DNA of 64,000 nt. Origin: Pseudomonadota bacterium. GTDB lineage: Bacteria > Pseudomonadota > Gammaproteobacteria > Burkholderiales > Burkholderiaceae_C. Where the stretch lies: assembly GCA_020161065.1 (NCBI GenBank), contig JAIUPH010000011.1, forward strand, positions 658,721-722,720. Direction: 5' to 3'. The notes under the pieces are model-generated. The model was given only the letters and a program-made list of their open reading frames with translations, was not told the origin of the DNA and did not search any database. Below, one piece after another: positions 54,023 through 64,000 of the stretch (position 1 is its first letter; each line of letters starts with the position of its first letter). Position numbers and translations under genes: made by a program.

Positions 54023-54732
54023 CAGGGCGCCGCGGCCGGCTTGCGGCACGCGAAGAGGTAGTTGACGCTGGTGTCGTCGTGCAGCCGGTAGCGCCGCGTG
54101 AGGGGGTTGTAGCCCAGGCCTCGCGTGGCCACGAGTTCGAGCCCGGCGTCGCGGGCGTGGCGCGCCAACTCGCTGGGGCGGATGAAGCGCGCGTATTCGT
54201 GGGTGCCGCGCGGCAGCAGGTTCAGCACGTATTCGGCGCCGACGATGGCGAAGGCAAAGGCCTTGGCGTTGCGGTTGAGCGTCGACAGGAAGACCCAGCC
54301 GCCCGGCCTGGCCAGCCGCGCGCAGGCGCGCACGGTGGACGCCGGGTCGGGCACGTGCTCCAGCATCTCCATGCAGGTGACGCTGTCGTAGGCGCCCGGC
54401 TGCTCGGCGGCCAGCGCTTCGGCGCTGATCTCGCGGTAGTCGAGGTCGGCGACACCGGTCTCCAGCGCGTGCAGCCGGGCCACGCCCAGCGGCTTGGCCG
54501 CCAGGTCGATGCCGGTGACGCGGGCGCCGCGCAGCGCCATCGCCTCGGCCAGGATGCCGCCGCCGCAGCCGATGTCGACGACGCGCCGGCCGCGCAGCGG
54601 CGCCAGCGAGTCGATCCAGTCCAGGCGCAGCGGGTTGATCTCGTGCAGCGGGCGGAACTCGCTGTCGCGGTCCCACCAGCGGTGCGCCAAGGCGCTGAAC
54701 TTGGCAAGTTCGAGGTCGTCGACGTTGGGCAT
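54022..54732 (-). CDS. ubiG: Ubiquinone biosynthesis O-methyltransferase
   Basis: A 236-aa SAM-dependent enzyme that performs both O-methylation steps of ubiquinone synthesis. The signature FSALAHRWWD is near residues 12-21, the SAM loop VVDIGCGGGIL near 50-60, and MLEHVPDP near 125-132. The last part, GLGYNPLTRRYRLHDDTSVNYL, is typical of UbiG. It follows the ompA terminator and is coupled to gph. Confidence 0.96.
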   Translation of the reverse strand: MPNVDDLELAKFSALAHRWWDRDSEFRPLHEINPLRLDWIDSLAPLRGRRVVDIGCGGGILAEAMALRGARVTGIDLAAKPLGVARLHALETGVADLDYREISAEALAAEQPGAYDSVTCMEMLEHVPDPASTVRACARLARPGGWVFLSTLNRNAKAFAFAIVGAEYVLNLLPRGTHEYARFIRPSELARHARDAGLELVATRGLGYNPLTRRYRLHDDTSVNYLFACRKPAAAP

Positions 54733-54758
54733 GAGCGGATGGCGGCGGGCTCAAAGAC

Positions 54759-54782
54759 GAAACCCCGCCGAGGCGGGGTTTC
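54759..54782 (-). terminator. Rho-independent terminator of ompA
   Basis: GAAACCCCGCC and its complement (54759-54769 with 54772-54782) form a GC-rich stem. On the minus strand it is followed by GTCTTTGA, itself preceded by the T's of the stem end. It lies 44 bases after the ompA stop and just before ubiG. Confidence 0.8.
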
Positions 54783-54825
54783 AGGGTCGGCCGGTCAGGC
54801 CGCGGCTTTCACCGCGGCGCTGCGG

Positions 54826-55521
54826 TCACTTCTTGGTGCGGGTACCGACCACCTCGATCTCGACGCGGCGGTTCTTCGCACGGCCTTCGGCCGTCTTGTT
54901 GTCGGCAACCGGCTGCTTCTCACCCTTGCCTTCGGTGTAGACGCGGTTCTTCTCGACGCCCTTCTCGACCAGGTAGGCCTTGACGGCATCGGCGCGGCGC
55001 ACCGACAGCTTCTGGTTGTAGGCATCGCTGCCGACGCTGTCGGTATGGCCGACGGCGATGATCACCTCGAGGTTGATGCCCTTGGTCTTGGCGACCAGAT
55101 CGTCGAGCTTGGCCTTGCCTTCGGGCTTGAGCACCGACTTGTCGAAGTCGAAGAACGCATCGGCGGCGAAGGTGACCTTCTCGCTCACCGGCGCGGCGGG
55201 GACCGGAGCCGGAGCAGGCGCCGGAGCGGGGGCCGGCGCGGGCGCGGCGGCCGGCGCGGGAGCCGGGGCCGGTGCGGGAGCCGGGGCCGGCGCGGGCGGC
55301 GGGGGCGGCGGCGGCTTGATCGCGCCATCGCAATCTTCGGCGGCGGTGGCCGGGGTCCAGTTGGCGTCGCGCCAGCACAATTCGTTGGTGCCGTTCTTCC
55401 AGACCAGCGAGCCGTCGGCGTTGCGCCAGTTGTCGATGTCCTTCGCTTGCGCAAAGGCGGCGATCGGGGCGGCAAGCGCGGCAGCCGCGACCAGCATCAC
55501 CACCTTGTTCACGTTCTTCAT
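54826..55521 (-). CDS. ompA: OmpA-family outer-membrane protein with a Pro/Ala linker
   Basis: A 231-aa protein. A signal peptide (1-25, ending FAQA) is followed by a short region with two Cys (NELCWRD and AAEDCDG), a linker of about 45 residues of almost pure Pro and Ala, and an OmpA/peptidoglycan-binding domain (about 115-225). The domain shows FDFDKSVLKPEGKAKLDDL, then GHTDSVGSDAYNQ, then LSVRRADAVKAYL and NRRVEIEV. It anchors the outer membrane to peptidoglycan; the beta-barrel of classical OmpA is absent. The ATG has a good AGGAG site. Confidence 0.93.
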   Translation of the reverse strand: MKNVNKVVMLVAAAALAAPIAAFAQAKDIDNWRNADGSLVWKNGTNELCWRDANWTPATAAEDCDGAIKPPPPPPPAPAPAPAPAPAPAPAAAPAPAPAPAPAPAPVPAAPVSEKVTFAADAFFDFDKSVLKPEGKAKLDDLVAKTKGINLEVIIAVGHTDSVGSDAYNQKLSVRRADAVKAYLVEKGVEKNRVYTEGKGEKQPVADNKTAEGRAKNRRVEIEVVGTRTKK

Positions 55522-55827
55522 GTTTCTCCTCTCGATGAAAGCCGCAGCAAAGCCTGCGAAACGTCCATAACAACAAGCAAGACCGGGCAAAAACGCGGCA
55601 CGCCGAGCCTTGTTGCTGGCTCTCGTGGGCCTTCACCCCCGACGAATCATTGTGCCATAGGGCGTCTGACGGACCTCATTTTGAGCCGCCCGCCAGCCTC
55701 TGCCGGCCTGCTTGTTGCGCGACTGCGACAGCAGCACCGCCCATTAGAATGCGCGACTTCGCCGCCCGGCCCCCTTGCCGCATGACGGGCGCCGTTGCGC
55801 CAGCCGATCACGCGCCGCTCTCGCTTC
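55522..55827. promoter_or_regulatory. Divergent ompA-gyrA promoter region
   Basis: The 306-base gap holds no recognisable gene. A gyrA -10 candidate TAGAAT is at 55745-55750, about 78 bases before the gyrA start; a -35 box is not clear. On the other strand, ompA has a leader of about 100 bases with AT-rich stretches (around 55560-55660) and no clear hexamers. I see no riboswitch. Confidence 0.4.
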
Positions 55828-58505
<2,678 letters not shown>

Positions 58506-58509
<4 letters not shown>

Positions 58510-59069
58510 TCCGTTACGCCCTCGCCGGCGGCCTGCTGGCCGCCACCCTGTTCGCGCAGGCCCAGACCGCCAGCGCCCCGTCGTCGCCGGCCAAGAAGGA
58601 CCTGGTCGCCAAGGTCATCAAGCTGCAGCAGCCCGGCATCGACGGCGTGGCCCGCCAGCTGGTGGACATGCCGGTGATGCAGATGCTGCAGCAGGCCGGC
58701 ATCGCGCTGCAGCAGCGCGTGGCGGCCGACCGCCGCCAGGCCGTGGCCGCCGACATCCAGGCCGACGCCCGCAAGTACGCCGAGGAGGTGGGGCCGATCG
58801 CGCGCGAGCGCGTCAACCGCCTGGCGCCGGGCGTGATCGCGCCGGTGCTGGAAGAGAAGTTCACCGAGGACGAGCTCAAGCAGCTGGTCGCCATCATCGA
58901 GTCGCCGGTCAATCGCAAGTACCAGGCGCTGGGCCCCGAGATGCAGAAGGCGCTGACCGAGAAGCTGCTGGCCGAGATGAAGCCGGTGATGGAGCCCAAG
59001 TTCAAGGCGCTGACGCAGACCATCTCGGGTCGGCTGGCACCGGCGTCCGGCGCCAGCAGCGGCAAGTGA
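58506..59069 (+). CDS. DUF2059 exported protein
   Basis: A 187-aa protein with a signal peptide (about 1-22, ending AQA) and a DUF2059 helical domain near residues 95-155 ([20 protein letters not shown]). It is probably periplasmic; function unknown. It overlaps gyrA by 4 bases and pheA by TGATG, so it is coupled on both sides. DUF2059 genes are frequently seen next to gyrA in Burkholderiales. Confidence 0.88.
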
Positions 59070-60172
59070 TGGCCGATCCGGCCGCCGGCAAGCCCGCCCT
59101 GCAGGGCCTGCGCGAACGCATCGACGCCGTCGACCGCGAACTGCTGGCGCTGCTCAACCGCCGCGCCGCGCTGGCGCTGGAGGTCGGCGAGCTGAAGAAG
59201 CAGGAAGGCTCGGCGGTGTTCCGCCCCGAGCGCGAGGCGCAGGTCATCGACGGCCTGAAGGCGGTCAACGCCGGGCCGCTGAAGTCCGAGAGCGTGGCGC
59301 CGATCTGGCGCGAGATCATGTCCGCCTGCCGCTCGCTGGAGTCGCCGATGCGCGTGGCCTACCTGGGCCCGGCCGGCACCTTCAGCGAAGAGGCGGCACT
59401 CGGCTACTTCGGCAGCTCCATCGTGCGGCTGCCCTGCGGCAGCTTCGACGAGGTGTTCCGCCTCACCAGCGCCGGCGCCGCCGATTTCGGCGTGGTGCCG
59501 ATCGAGAACAGCACCGAAGGCAGCGTGGCGCGCTCGCTCGACCTCTTCCTGCACACGCCGCTGTTCATCATCGGCGAGACCAGCCTGTTCGTGCGCCACA
59601 ACCTGCTGCGCAAGACCGATTCGCTGGGCGGCATCCAGGCCGTGCTGGCGCACCCGCAGGCGCTGGCGCAATGCCACGAGTGGCTGAACACGCACCTGCC
59701 CGGCGTCGAGCGGCGCCCGGTGTCCAGCAACGCCGAAGGCGCCCGCCTGGCGGCGCAAGACGCCGCGCTGGCCGGCATCGCCAGCCAGCGCGCCGGCAGC
59801 GAGTTCGGCCTGCACCTGGTGGCCAAGGCGATCCAGGACGACCCCAACAACCGCACGCGCTTCGTCATCGTTGCGCATCCGCAGGCGCACCCGGCGCCCA
59901 AGCCTTCTGGCCACGACAGCACCAGCCTGGTGGTCTCGGTCGCCAACAAGCCCGGCGCGGTGCACGACCTGCTGGTGCCGCTGAAGGCGCACGGCGTCTC
60001 GATGAGCCGCTTCGAGTCGCGCCCCGCGCGCTCGGGGCAGTGGGAGTACTACTTCTACATCGACATCGAAGGCCACCCCGACGATGCGCGCGTGGCCGCG
60101 GCGCTGACCGAGCTGCGCGCCGCCTGCGCCTTCTTCAAGGTGCTGGGCAGCTACCCGGTGGACGTCCACTGA
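59069..60172 (+). CDS. pheA: Bifunctional chorismate mutase / prephenate dehydratase (P-protein)
   Basis: A 367-aa enzyme of phenylalanine synthesis. Residues about 12-90 are the AroQ-type chorismate mutase (LRERIDAVDRELLALLNRRA). Residues about 96-275 are prephenate dehydratase with AYLGPAGTFSEEAA and the catalytic TRF in NNRTRFVIV. Residues about 290-360 are an ACT domain for Phe feedback (LVVSVANKPGAVHDLLVPL). It is followed by tyrA after 36 bases. Confidence 0.97.
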   Translation: MADPAAGKPALQGLRERIDAVDRELLALLNRRAALALEVGELKKQEGSAVFRPEREAQVIDGLKAVNAGPLKSESVAPIWREIMSACRSLESPMRVAYLGPAGTFSEEAALGYFGSSIVRLPCGSFDEVFRLTSAGAADFGVVPIENSTEGSVARSLDLFLHTPLFIIGETSLFVRHNLLRKTDSLGGIQAVLAHPQALAQCHEWLNTHLPGVERRPVSSNAEGARLAAQDAALAGIASQRAGSEFGLHLVAKAIQDDPNNRTRFVIVAHPQAHPAPKPSGHDSTSLVVSVANKPGAVHDLLVPLKAHGVSMSRFESRPARSGQWEYYFYIDIEGHPDDARVAAALTELRAACAFFKVLGSYPVDVH

Positions 60173-60208
60173 CCGACTGACTTCTAGCGATCGAGGAACG
60201 GCGCGCGC

Positions 60209-61093
60209 ATGTTCAACCAGTTGGGAGTGATCGGCTGCGGCCTGATGGGCGGCTCTTTCGCGCTGGCGCTCAAGCGCGCCGGCCTCGTCAAGCGCGTGGT
60301 CGGCTACAGCAAGTCGCCGTCGACGACCGAGCGTGCGCGCAAGCTCGGCGTCATCGACGTGGCGGCCGAATCGGCGCTGCTGGCGGTCTCGGGCTCGGAC
60401 ATCGTGCTCGTCTCGGTGCCGGTGGCGGCCACCGAGGCCACCTTCAAGGCCATCCGCCATCTCGTCGAGCCCGGCGTGCTGGTGATGGACGTCGGCAGCA
60501 CCAAGCGCGACGTGGTCGACGCCGCGCGCCGCGTGCTGCGCGAGCGCGTCGGCGCCTTCGTGCCGGCGCACCCTATCGCGGGCAAGGAGCTGTCGGGCAT
60601 CCAGCATGCCGACGCGGGCCTCTACAGCAACCGCCAGGTCATCCTGACGCCGCTGCCGCAGAACCCGCCCGAGCTGGTGCAAAAGGCCACCGACATCTGG
60701 TCGGCCATCGGCACCCAGGTGCTGAAGATGACGCCCGAGAACCACGACGCCGCCTTCGCCGCGGTGAGCCACCTGCCGCACCTGCTGGCCTTCGCCTACT
60801 TCAGCGCCGTGGTCAACCAGCCGCTGGGGCGCGACTACCTGTCGTTGGCCGGCCCGGGCTTTCGCGACTTCACGCGCATCGCCGCCAGTTCGCCCGAGAT
60901 GTGGCGCGACATCCTCACCGCCAACCGCGAAGAGGTGCTCAAGCAGTCGCAGCGCTTCCGCCACGCGCTGGAGGCGCTGGAGCACGTGATGCGCGAAGGC
61001 AATGCCGACGCGCTGGAAGACCTGATCCGCGGCCCCGCCGAAGGGCGCGCCGCCTGGCAGATGAGCGCGCCCAAGGTGCCCGGTTCGCGTTGA
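60209..61093 (+). CDS. tyrA: Prephenate dehydrogenase
   Basis: A 294-aa NAD(P)-dependent enzyme converting prephenate to 4-hydroxyphenylpyruvate. The dinucleotide loop is GCGLMGGSFA at residues 10-19, then a conserved DVGSTKRDV, HPIAGKELSG, and the His of HLPHLLAFAY. No ACT domain is attached. It starts 36 bases after pheA and ends 15 bases before aroA-cmk. Confidence 0.96.
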   Translation: MFNQLGVIGCGLMGGSFALALKRAGLVKRVVGYSKSPSTTERARKLGVIDVAAESALLAVSGSDIVLVSVPVAATEATFKAIRHLVEPGVLVMDVGSTKRDVVDAARRVLRERVGAFVPAHPIAGKELSGIQHADAGLYSNRQVILTPLPQNPPELVQKATDIWSAIGTQVLKMTPENHDAAFAAVSHLPHLLAFAYFSAVVNQPLGRDYLSLAGPGFRDFTRIAASSPEMWRDILTANREEVLKQSQRFRHALEALEHVMREGNADALEDLIRGPAEGRAAWQMSAPKVPGSR

Positions 61094-61108
61094 CGGGACC
61101 CGGCGCCG

Positions 61109-63130
61109 ATGTTCGACATTCCCCATCTCGACCTGCCGCCGCTGCGCGGCGCGGCCGGCCGCGTGCGGCTGCCGGGCTCGAAATCGATCTCCAACCGCGT
61201 GCTGCTGCTGGCCGGCCTGGCCGAGGGCGAGACCGAGGTCCACGACCTGCTGGGCAGCGACGACACGCGCGTCATGCTGCAGGCGCTGCAGGCGCTGGGC
61301 TGCGGCCTGCAGCGCGACGGCGCCGTGCTGCGCGTGCGCGGCCTCGGCGGCCGGCTGCAGGTGCACGAGGCCGACCTCTTCCTCGGCAACGCCGGCACCG
61401 CGATGCGCCCGCTCACCGCCGCGCTGGCGGTGCTGGCCGCCACGCAGGGCGGGCGCTTCACGCTGCGCGGCGTGCCGCGCATGCACGAGCGGCCGATCGG
61501 CGACCTGATTCACGCGCTGCGCCCGCTGGGTTGCTCGATCGACGAGCTGGGCCAGCCCGGCTACCCGCCATTGTGCGTACACGGGCAGGCCGGCGGCCGG
61601 CTGCAGACGCAGCAGCCGATCCGCGTGCGCGGCGACGTCTCCAGCCAGTTCCTCACCGCGCTGCTGCTGGCGCTGCCGCTGGTGGCCGACGCGGCGCCGG
61701 TGGTGATCGAGGTCGACGGCGAGCTGATCTCCAAGCCCTACATCGAGATCACGCTCAAGCTGCTGGCGCGCTTCGGCATCGCCGTGCAGCGCGACGGCTG
61801 GCGCCGCTTCACCATTGCGCAGGGCAGCCGCTACCGCACGCCGGGCGCCATCCACGTCGAGGGCGACGCCTCGTCGGCCTCGTACTTCGTCGCGCTGGGG
61901 GCGATCGCGGCCACCCGCTCGGCGCTGCGCATCGAAGGCGTGGGCAGCGATTCGATCCAGGGCGACATCGCCTTCGTCGACGCCGCGCGCGCGATGGGCG
62001 CCGAGGTGCAATCGGGCCCGGGCTGGATCGAGGTGCGGCGCGGCCGCTGGCCGCTGCGCGCGCTGGCGCTCGACTGCAACCACATCCCCGACGCCGCGAT
62101 GACGCTGGCCGTGATGGCGCTCTACGCCGACGGCCCGACACGGCTGACTGGCATCGCGAGCTGGCGCGTCAAGGAGACCGACCGCATCGCCGCGATGGCC
62201 ACCGAGCTGCGCAAGCTCGGCGCCGCCGTGAACGCCGGCGACGACTTCATCGAAGTGGCGCCGCCGGCGCGCTGGCAGGCCGCCGCCGTCGACACCTACG
62301 ACGACCACCGCATGGCGATGTGCCTGTCGCTGGCCGCCTTCAATCCCCTGGCCGGCGCCAACCCAGCGCAGCCGTTGCGCATCCGCGACCCGCAATGCGT
62401 GGCCAAGACCTTCCCCGACTACTTCGAGACGCTGTTCGGCCTGGTGCAGGCCGACCCCGCCGAGGTGCCGGTGATCACCGTCGACGGCCCTTCGGCCTCC
62501 GGCAAGGGCACGCTGGCGGCGGCACTGGCGCGGCGCCTGGGCTGGCATTTCCTCGATTCCGGCGCCGTCTACCGCGCGACGGCGCTGGCCGCCGGCCAGG
62601 CCGGCGTGGCGCTGGACGACGAGGCCGGCGTGGCCCGCGTCGCCGCGGCGCTGGACCTGCGCTTCGACGGCAGCCGCATCTGGCTGGCCGGCCACGATGT
62701 CAGCGACGAATTGCGCCGCGAAAGCACCGGCGCGCTGGCCTCGCGCGTGGCCGCGCTGCCCGCCGTGCGGCGCGCGCTGCACGCGCTGCAGCTGTCGTTT
62801 CGCCGGGCGCCGGGGCTGGTAGCCGACGGGCGCGACATGGGCACCGTCGTCTTCCCGCAGGCCACGCTCAAGGTGTTCCTCACCGCAAGCGCCGAGGAAC
62901 GCGCCAAGCGCCGGTATAAACAGTTGATTTCAAAAGGAATTCAGGCTAGCATCGCCGACCTTCGCGCCGACATCGAAGCGCGCGACGCACGGGACCAATC
63001 CCGCGTCGCCGCCCCTTTGAAGCCGGCCGAAGACGCGCTGCGGCTCGACAACTCGCAGCTCGGCATCGACGAATCGGTCGACGCCGTGCAGCAGTGGTGG
63101 CAGCAGCGCAACCCGCTGGACCGGGCCTGA
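61109..63130 (+). CDS. aroA-cmk: Fused EPSP synthase and cytidylate kinase
   Basis: A 673-aa bifunctional protein. Residues 1 to about 445 are 3-phosphoshikimate 1-carboxyvinyltransferase, the sixth shikimate step ([10 protein letters not shown] near 26-35, [10 protein letters not shown] near 93-102, [10 protein letters not shown] near 353-362). Residues about 450-673 are cytidylate kinase with Walker [12 protein letters not shown] near 458-468, [12 protein letters not shown] and the closing DSRVAAPLK-type NMP-binding end ([14 protein letters not shown]). Both catalytic sets are complete. Fusion of the two normally adjacent genes is known in parts of Burkholderiales. Confidence 0.96.
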   Translation: MFDIPHLDLPPLRGAAGRVRLPGSKSISNRVLLLAGLAEGETEVHDLLGSDDTRVMLQALQALGCGLQRDGAVLRVRGLGGRLQVHEADLFLGNAGTAMRPLTAALAVLAATQGGRFTLRGVPRMHERPIGDLIHALRPLGCSIDELGQPGYPPLCVHGQAGGRLQTQQPIRVRGDVSSQFLTALLLALPLVADAAPVVIEVDGELISKPYIEITLKLLARFGIAVQRDGWRRFTIAQGSRYRTPGAIHVEGDASSASYFVALGAIAATRSALRIEGVGSDSIQGDIAFVDAARAMGAEVQSGPGWIEVRRGRWPLRALALDCNHIPDAAMTLAVMALYADGPTRLTGIASWRVKETDRIAAMATELRKLGAAVNAGDDFIEVAPPARWQAAAVDTYDDHRMAMCLSLAAFNPLAGANPAQPLRIRDPQCVAKTFPDYFETLFGLVQADPAEVPVITVDGPSASGKGTLAAALARRLGWHFLDSGAVYRATALAAGQAGVALDDEAGVARVAAALDLRFDGSRIWLAGHDVSDELRRESTGALASRVAALPAVRRALHALQLSFRRAPGLVADGRDMGTVVFPQATLKVFLTASAEERAKRRYKQLISKGIQASIADLRADIEARDARDQSRVAAPLKPAEDALRLDNSQLGIDESVDAVQQWWQQRNPLDRA

Positions 63131-63291
63131 GCGAATCAGGCCCGAGCCGGCGCCAAGCCCCACCGCCGCTTCCCGCCCAGGCCGCCTCCGGCCGACATCG
63201 AGCGCGGTGGATGTCGTCCACCCCAACCGCAACCTTCGTTGCAAGCACCGCCCGGCTCTGCCTTCAACTCCTCCGGGCACCAGGAAACCTC

Positions 63292-64000
63292 ATGTCCCAA
63301 ACCCAAATGGCCACCACCGGCGGCGGCGAATCCTTTGCCGCCATGTTCGAAGAGTCGCTGAAGTCCAGCGACATGCGCGTCGGCGAGGTCATCTCCGCCG
63401 AGGTCGTGCGCATCGACTTCAACCACGTGGTGGTGAACGCAGGCCTCAAGAGCGAGGCCTACATCGACATCAGTGAATTCAAGAACGACCAGGGCGAGCT
63501 CGAAGTGCAGGTCGGCGACTTCGTCGCCGTGGCCGTCGACGCCGTGGAAAACGGCTACGGCGACACCATCCTGTCGCGCGACAAGGCCAAGCGCCTGGCC
63601 TCGTGGATGAGCCTCGAGAACGCGCTGGAGTCGGGCGACTTCGTCACCGGCACCGTCAGCGGCAAGGTCAAGGGTGGCCTCACCGTGCTGGTCAACGGCA
63701 TCCGCGCCTTCCTGCCCGGCAGCCTGCTCGACACGCGCCCGGTCAAGGACATGAGCCCGTTCGAGGGCAAGACCATGGAGTTCAAGGTCATCAAGCTCGA
63801 CCGCAAGCGCAACAACGTCGTGTTGTCGCGCCGCGCCGTGGTCGAGGCTTCGATGGGCGAGGAACGCGCCAAGCTGCTGGAGACGCTGACCGAAGGCGCC
63901 ATCGTCAACGGCGTGGTCAAGAACATCACCGAGTACGGCGCCTTCGTCGACCTCGGCGGCATCGACGGCCTGCTGCACATCACCGACATGGCCTGGCGCC
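63292..64000 (+). CDS. rpsA: 30S ribosomal protein S1 (5' part; runs off the window)
   Basis: The first 236 codons of S1, which binds mRNA leaders on the 30S subunit. It begins [23 protein letters not shown], and three S1-type beta segments can be followed (the first [11 protein letters not shown], then [21 protein letters not shown], then [21 protein letters not shown]). An AGGAAA site lies 6 bases before the ATG at 63292. The 161-base leader after aroA-cmk contains a small hairpin GGTGGA/TCCACC (63206-63222) and is the likely region for S1 autoregulation. Confidence 0.97.
   Translation, partial: MSQTQMATTGGGESFAAMFEESLKSSDMRVGEVISAEVVRIDFNHVVVNAGLKSEAYIDISEFKNDQGELEVQVGDFVAVAVDAVENGYGDTILSRDKAKRLASWMSLENALESGDFVTGTVSGKVKGGLTVLVNGIRAFLPGSLLDTRPVKDMSPFEGKTMEFKVIKLDRKRNNVVLSRRAVVEASMGEERAKLLETLTEGAIVNGVVKNITEYGAFVDLGGIDGLLHITDMAWR

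Noticed and set aside
55200-55320. Repetitive GC-rich block as a possible CRISPR or satellite array
   Set aside because: It is in-frame coding for the Pro-Ala linker of the OmpA-like protein, with no spacers or palindromic units. No CRISPR array or cas gene is seen in the window.
58514-62782. A 1422-codon open frame on the minus strand
   Set aside because: It is the antisense of gyrA-side genes pheA, tyrA and aroA-cmk. It has no homology-like motifs, is rich in His/Arg/Gln/Gly as expected of high-GC shadow frames, and the plus-strand genes are certain.

Overview
The window is high-GC, densely coded DNA from a betaproteobacterium of the order Burkholderiales, probably the Rubrivivax/Leptothrix/Ideonella/Piscinibacter side of the order. 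The evidence is the expanded Bug (TctC) solute-binding family, a PEP-CTERM-type tail, an aroA-cmk fusion followed by rpsA, the block gph-ubiG-ompA-gyrA, and a tmRNA tag that reads ANDERFALAA. The genus is an inference; no rRNA is present.

Layout. 1-2.4 kb: start of an MFS gene and an orphan tctB-tctA pair, both on the minus strand. 2.4-6.5 kb: minus-strand housekeeping genes (orphan GspE/PilB ATPase, spermidine-synthase-like protein, DNA-deoxyinosine glycosylase, TatD nuclease). 6.6-10.9 kb: a plus-strand run of PDZ-less HtrA-like protease, MoxR ATPase, DUF58 protein, VWA membrane protein and FmdB zinc ribbon. 10.9-16.5 kb: PQQ-type sugar dehydrogenase, SDR, recJ with its upstream partner, and a broken PEP-CTERM gene. 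16.5-19.6 kb: lolC-lolD-lolE. 19.7-28.1 kb: PHP phosphatase, CBS protein, lipoprotein hydrolase, MFS, a DUF4160/DUF2442 pair, YbaK, an HD-GYP protein with a damaged first motif, TPR, GNAT and an alpha/beta hydrolase. 28.1-34.4 kb: prfB with its programmed +1 frameshift, HAD, pepN, fbp and a histidine phosphatase, almost all overlapping or closely packed.

34.4-39.1 kb holds a large winged-helix/NTPase/TPR regulator facing a two-gene unit (a 101-aa protein and a two-Rossmann flavoprotein) that I cannot assign. A tRNA-Thr(CGT) and a C-terminal HicB remnant follow.

39.8-52.8 kb is the main accessory region. A leftward catabolic run (acyl-CoA ligase, acyl-CoA dehydrogenase, CaiB-type CoA-transferase, aldehyde dehydrogenase, two Bug proteins, GMC alcohol oxidoreductase) diverges from a rightward LysR regulator and two alkyl-sulfatase-family genes. 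Read together, this fits capture of a sulfate ester, hydrolysis to an alcohol, oxidation to aldehyde and acid, CoA activation and beta-oxidation. The first sulfatase gene lacks its whole metallo-beta-lactamase domain by an in-frame loss, and the second has non-canonical metal-site residues, so the actual chemistry is open.

52.9-64 kb is core genome: tmRNA (whose -10 box contains the gph stop codon), gph, ubiG, ompA, then divergently gyrA, DUF2059, pheA, tyrA, a fused aroA-cmk gene and the start of rpsA. The serC and hisC genes often found in this block in related bacteria are absent here.
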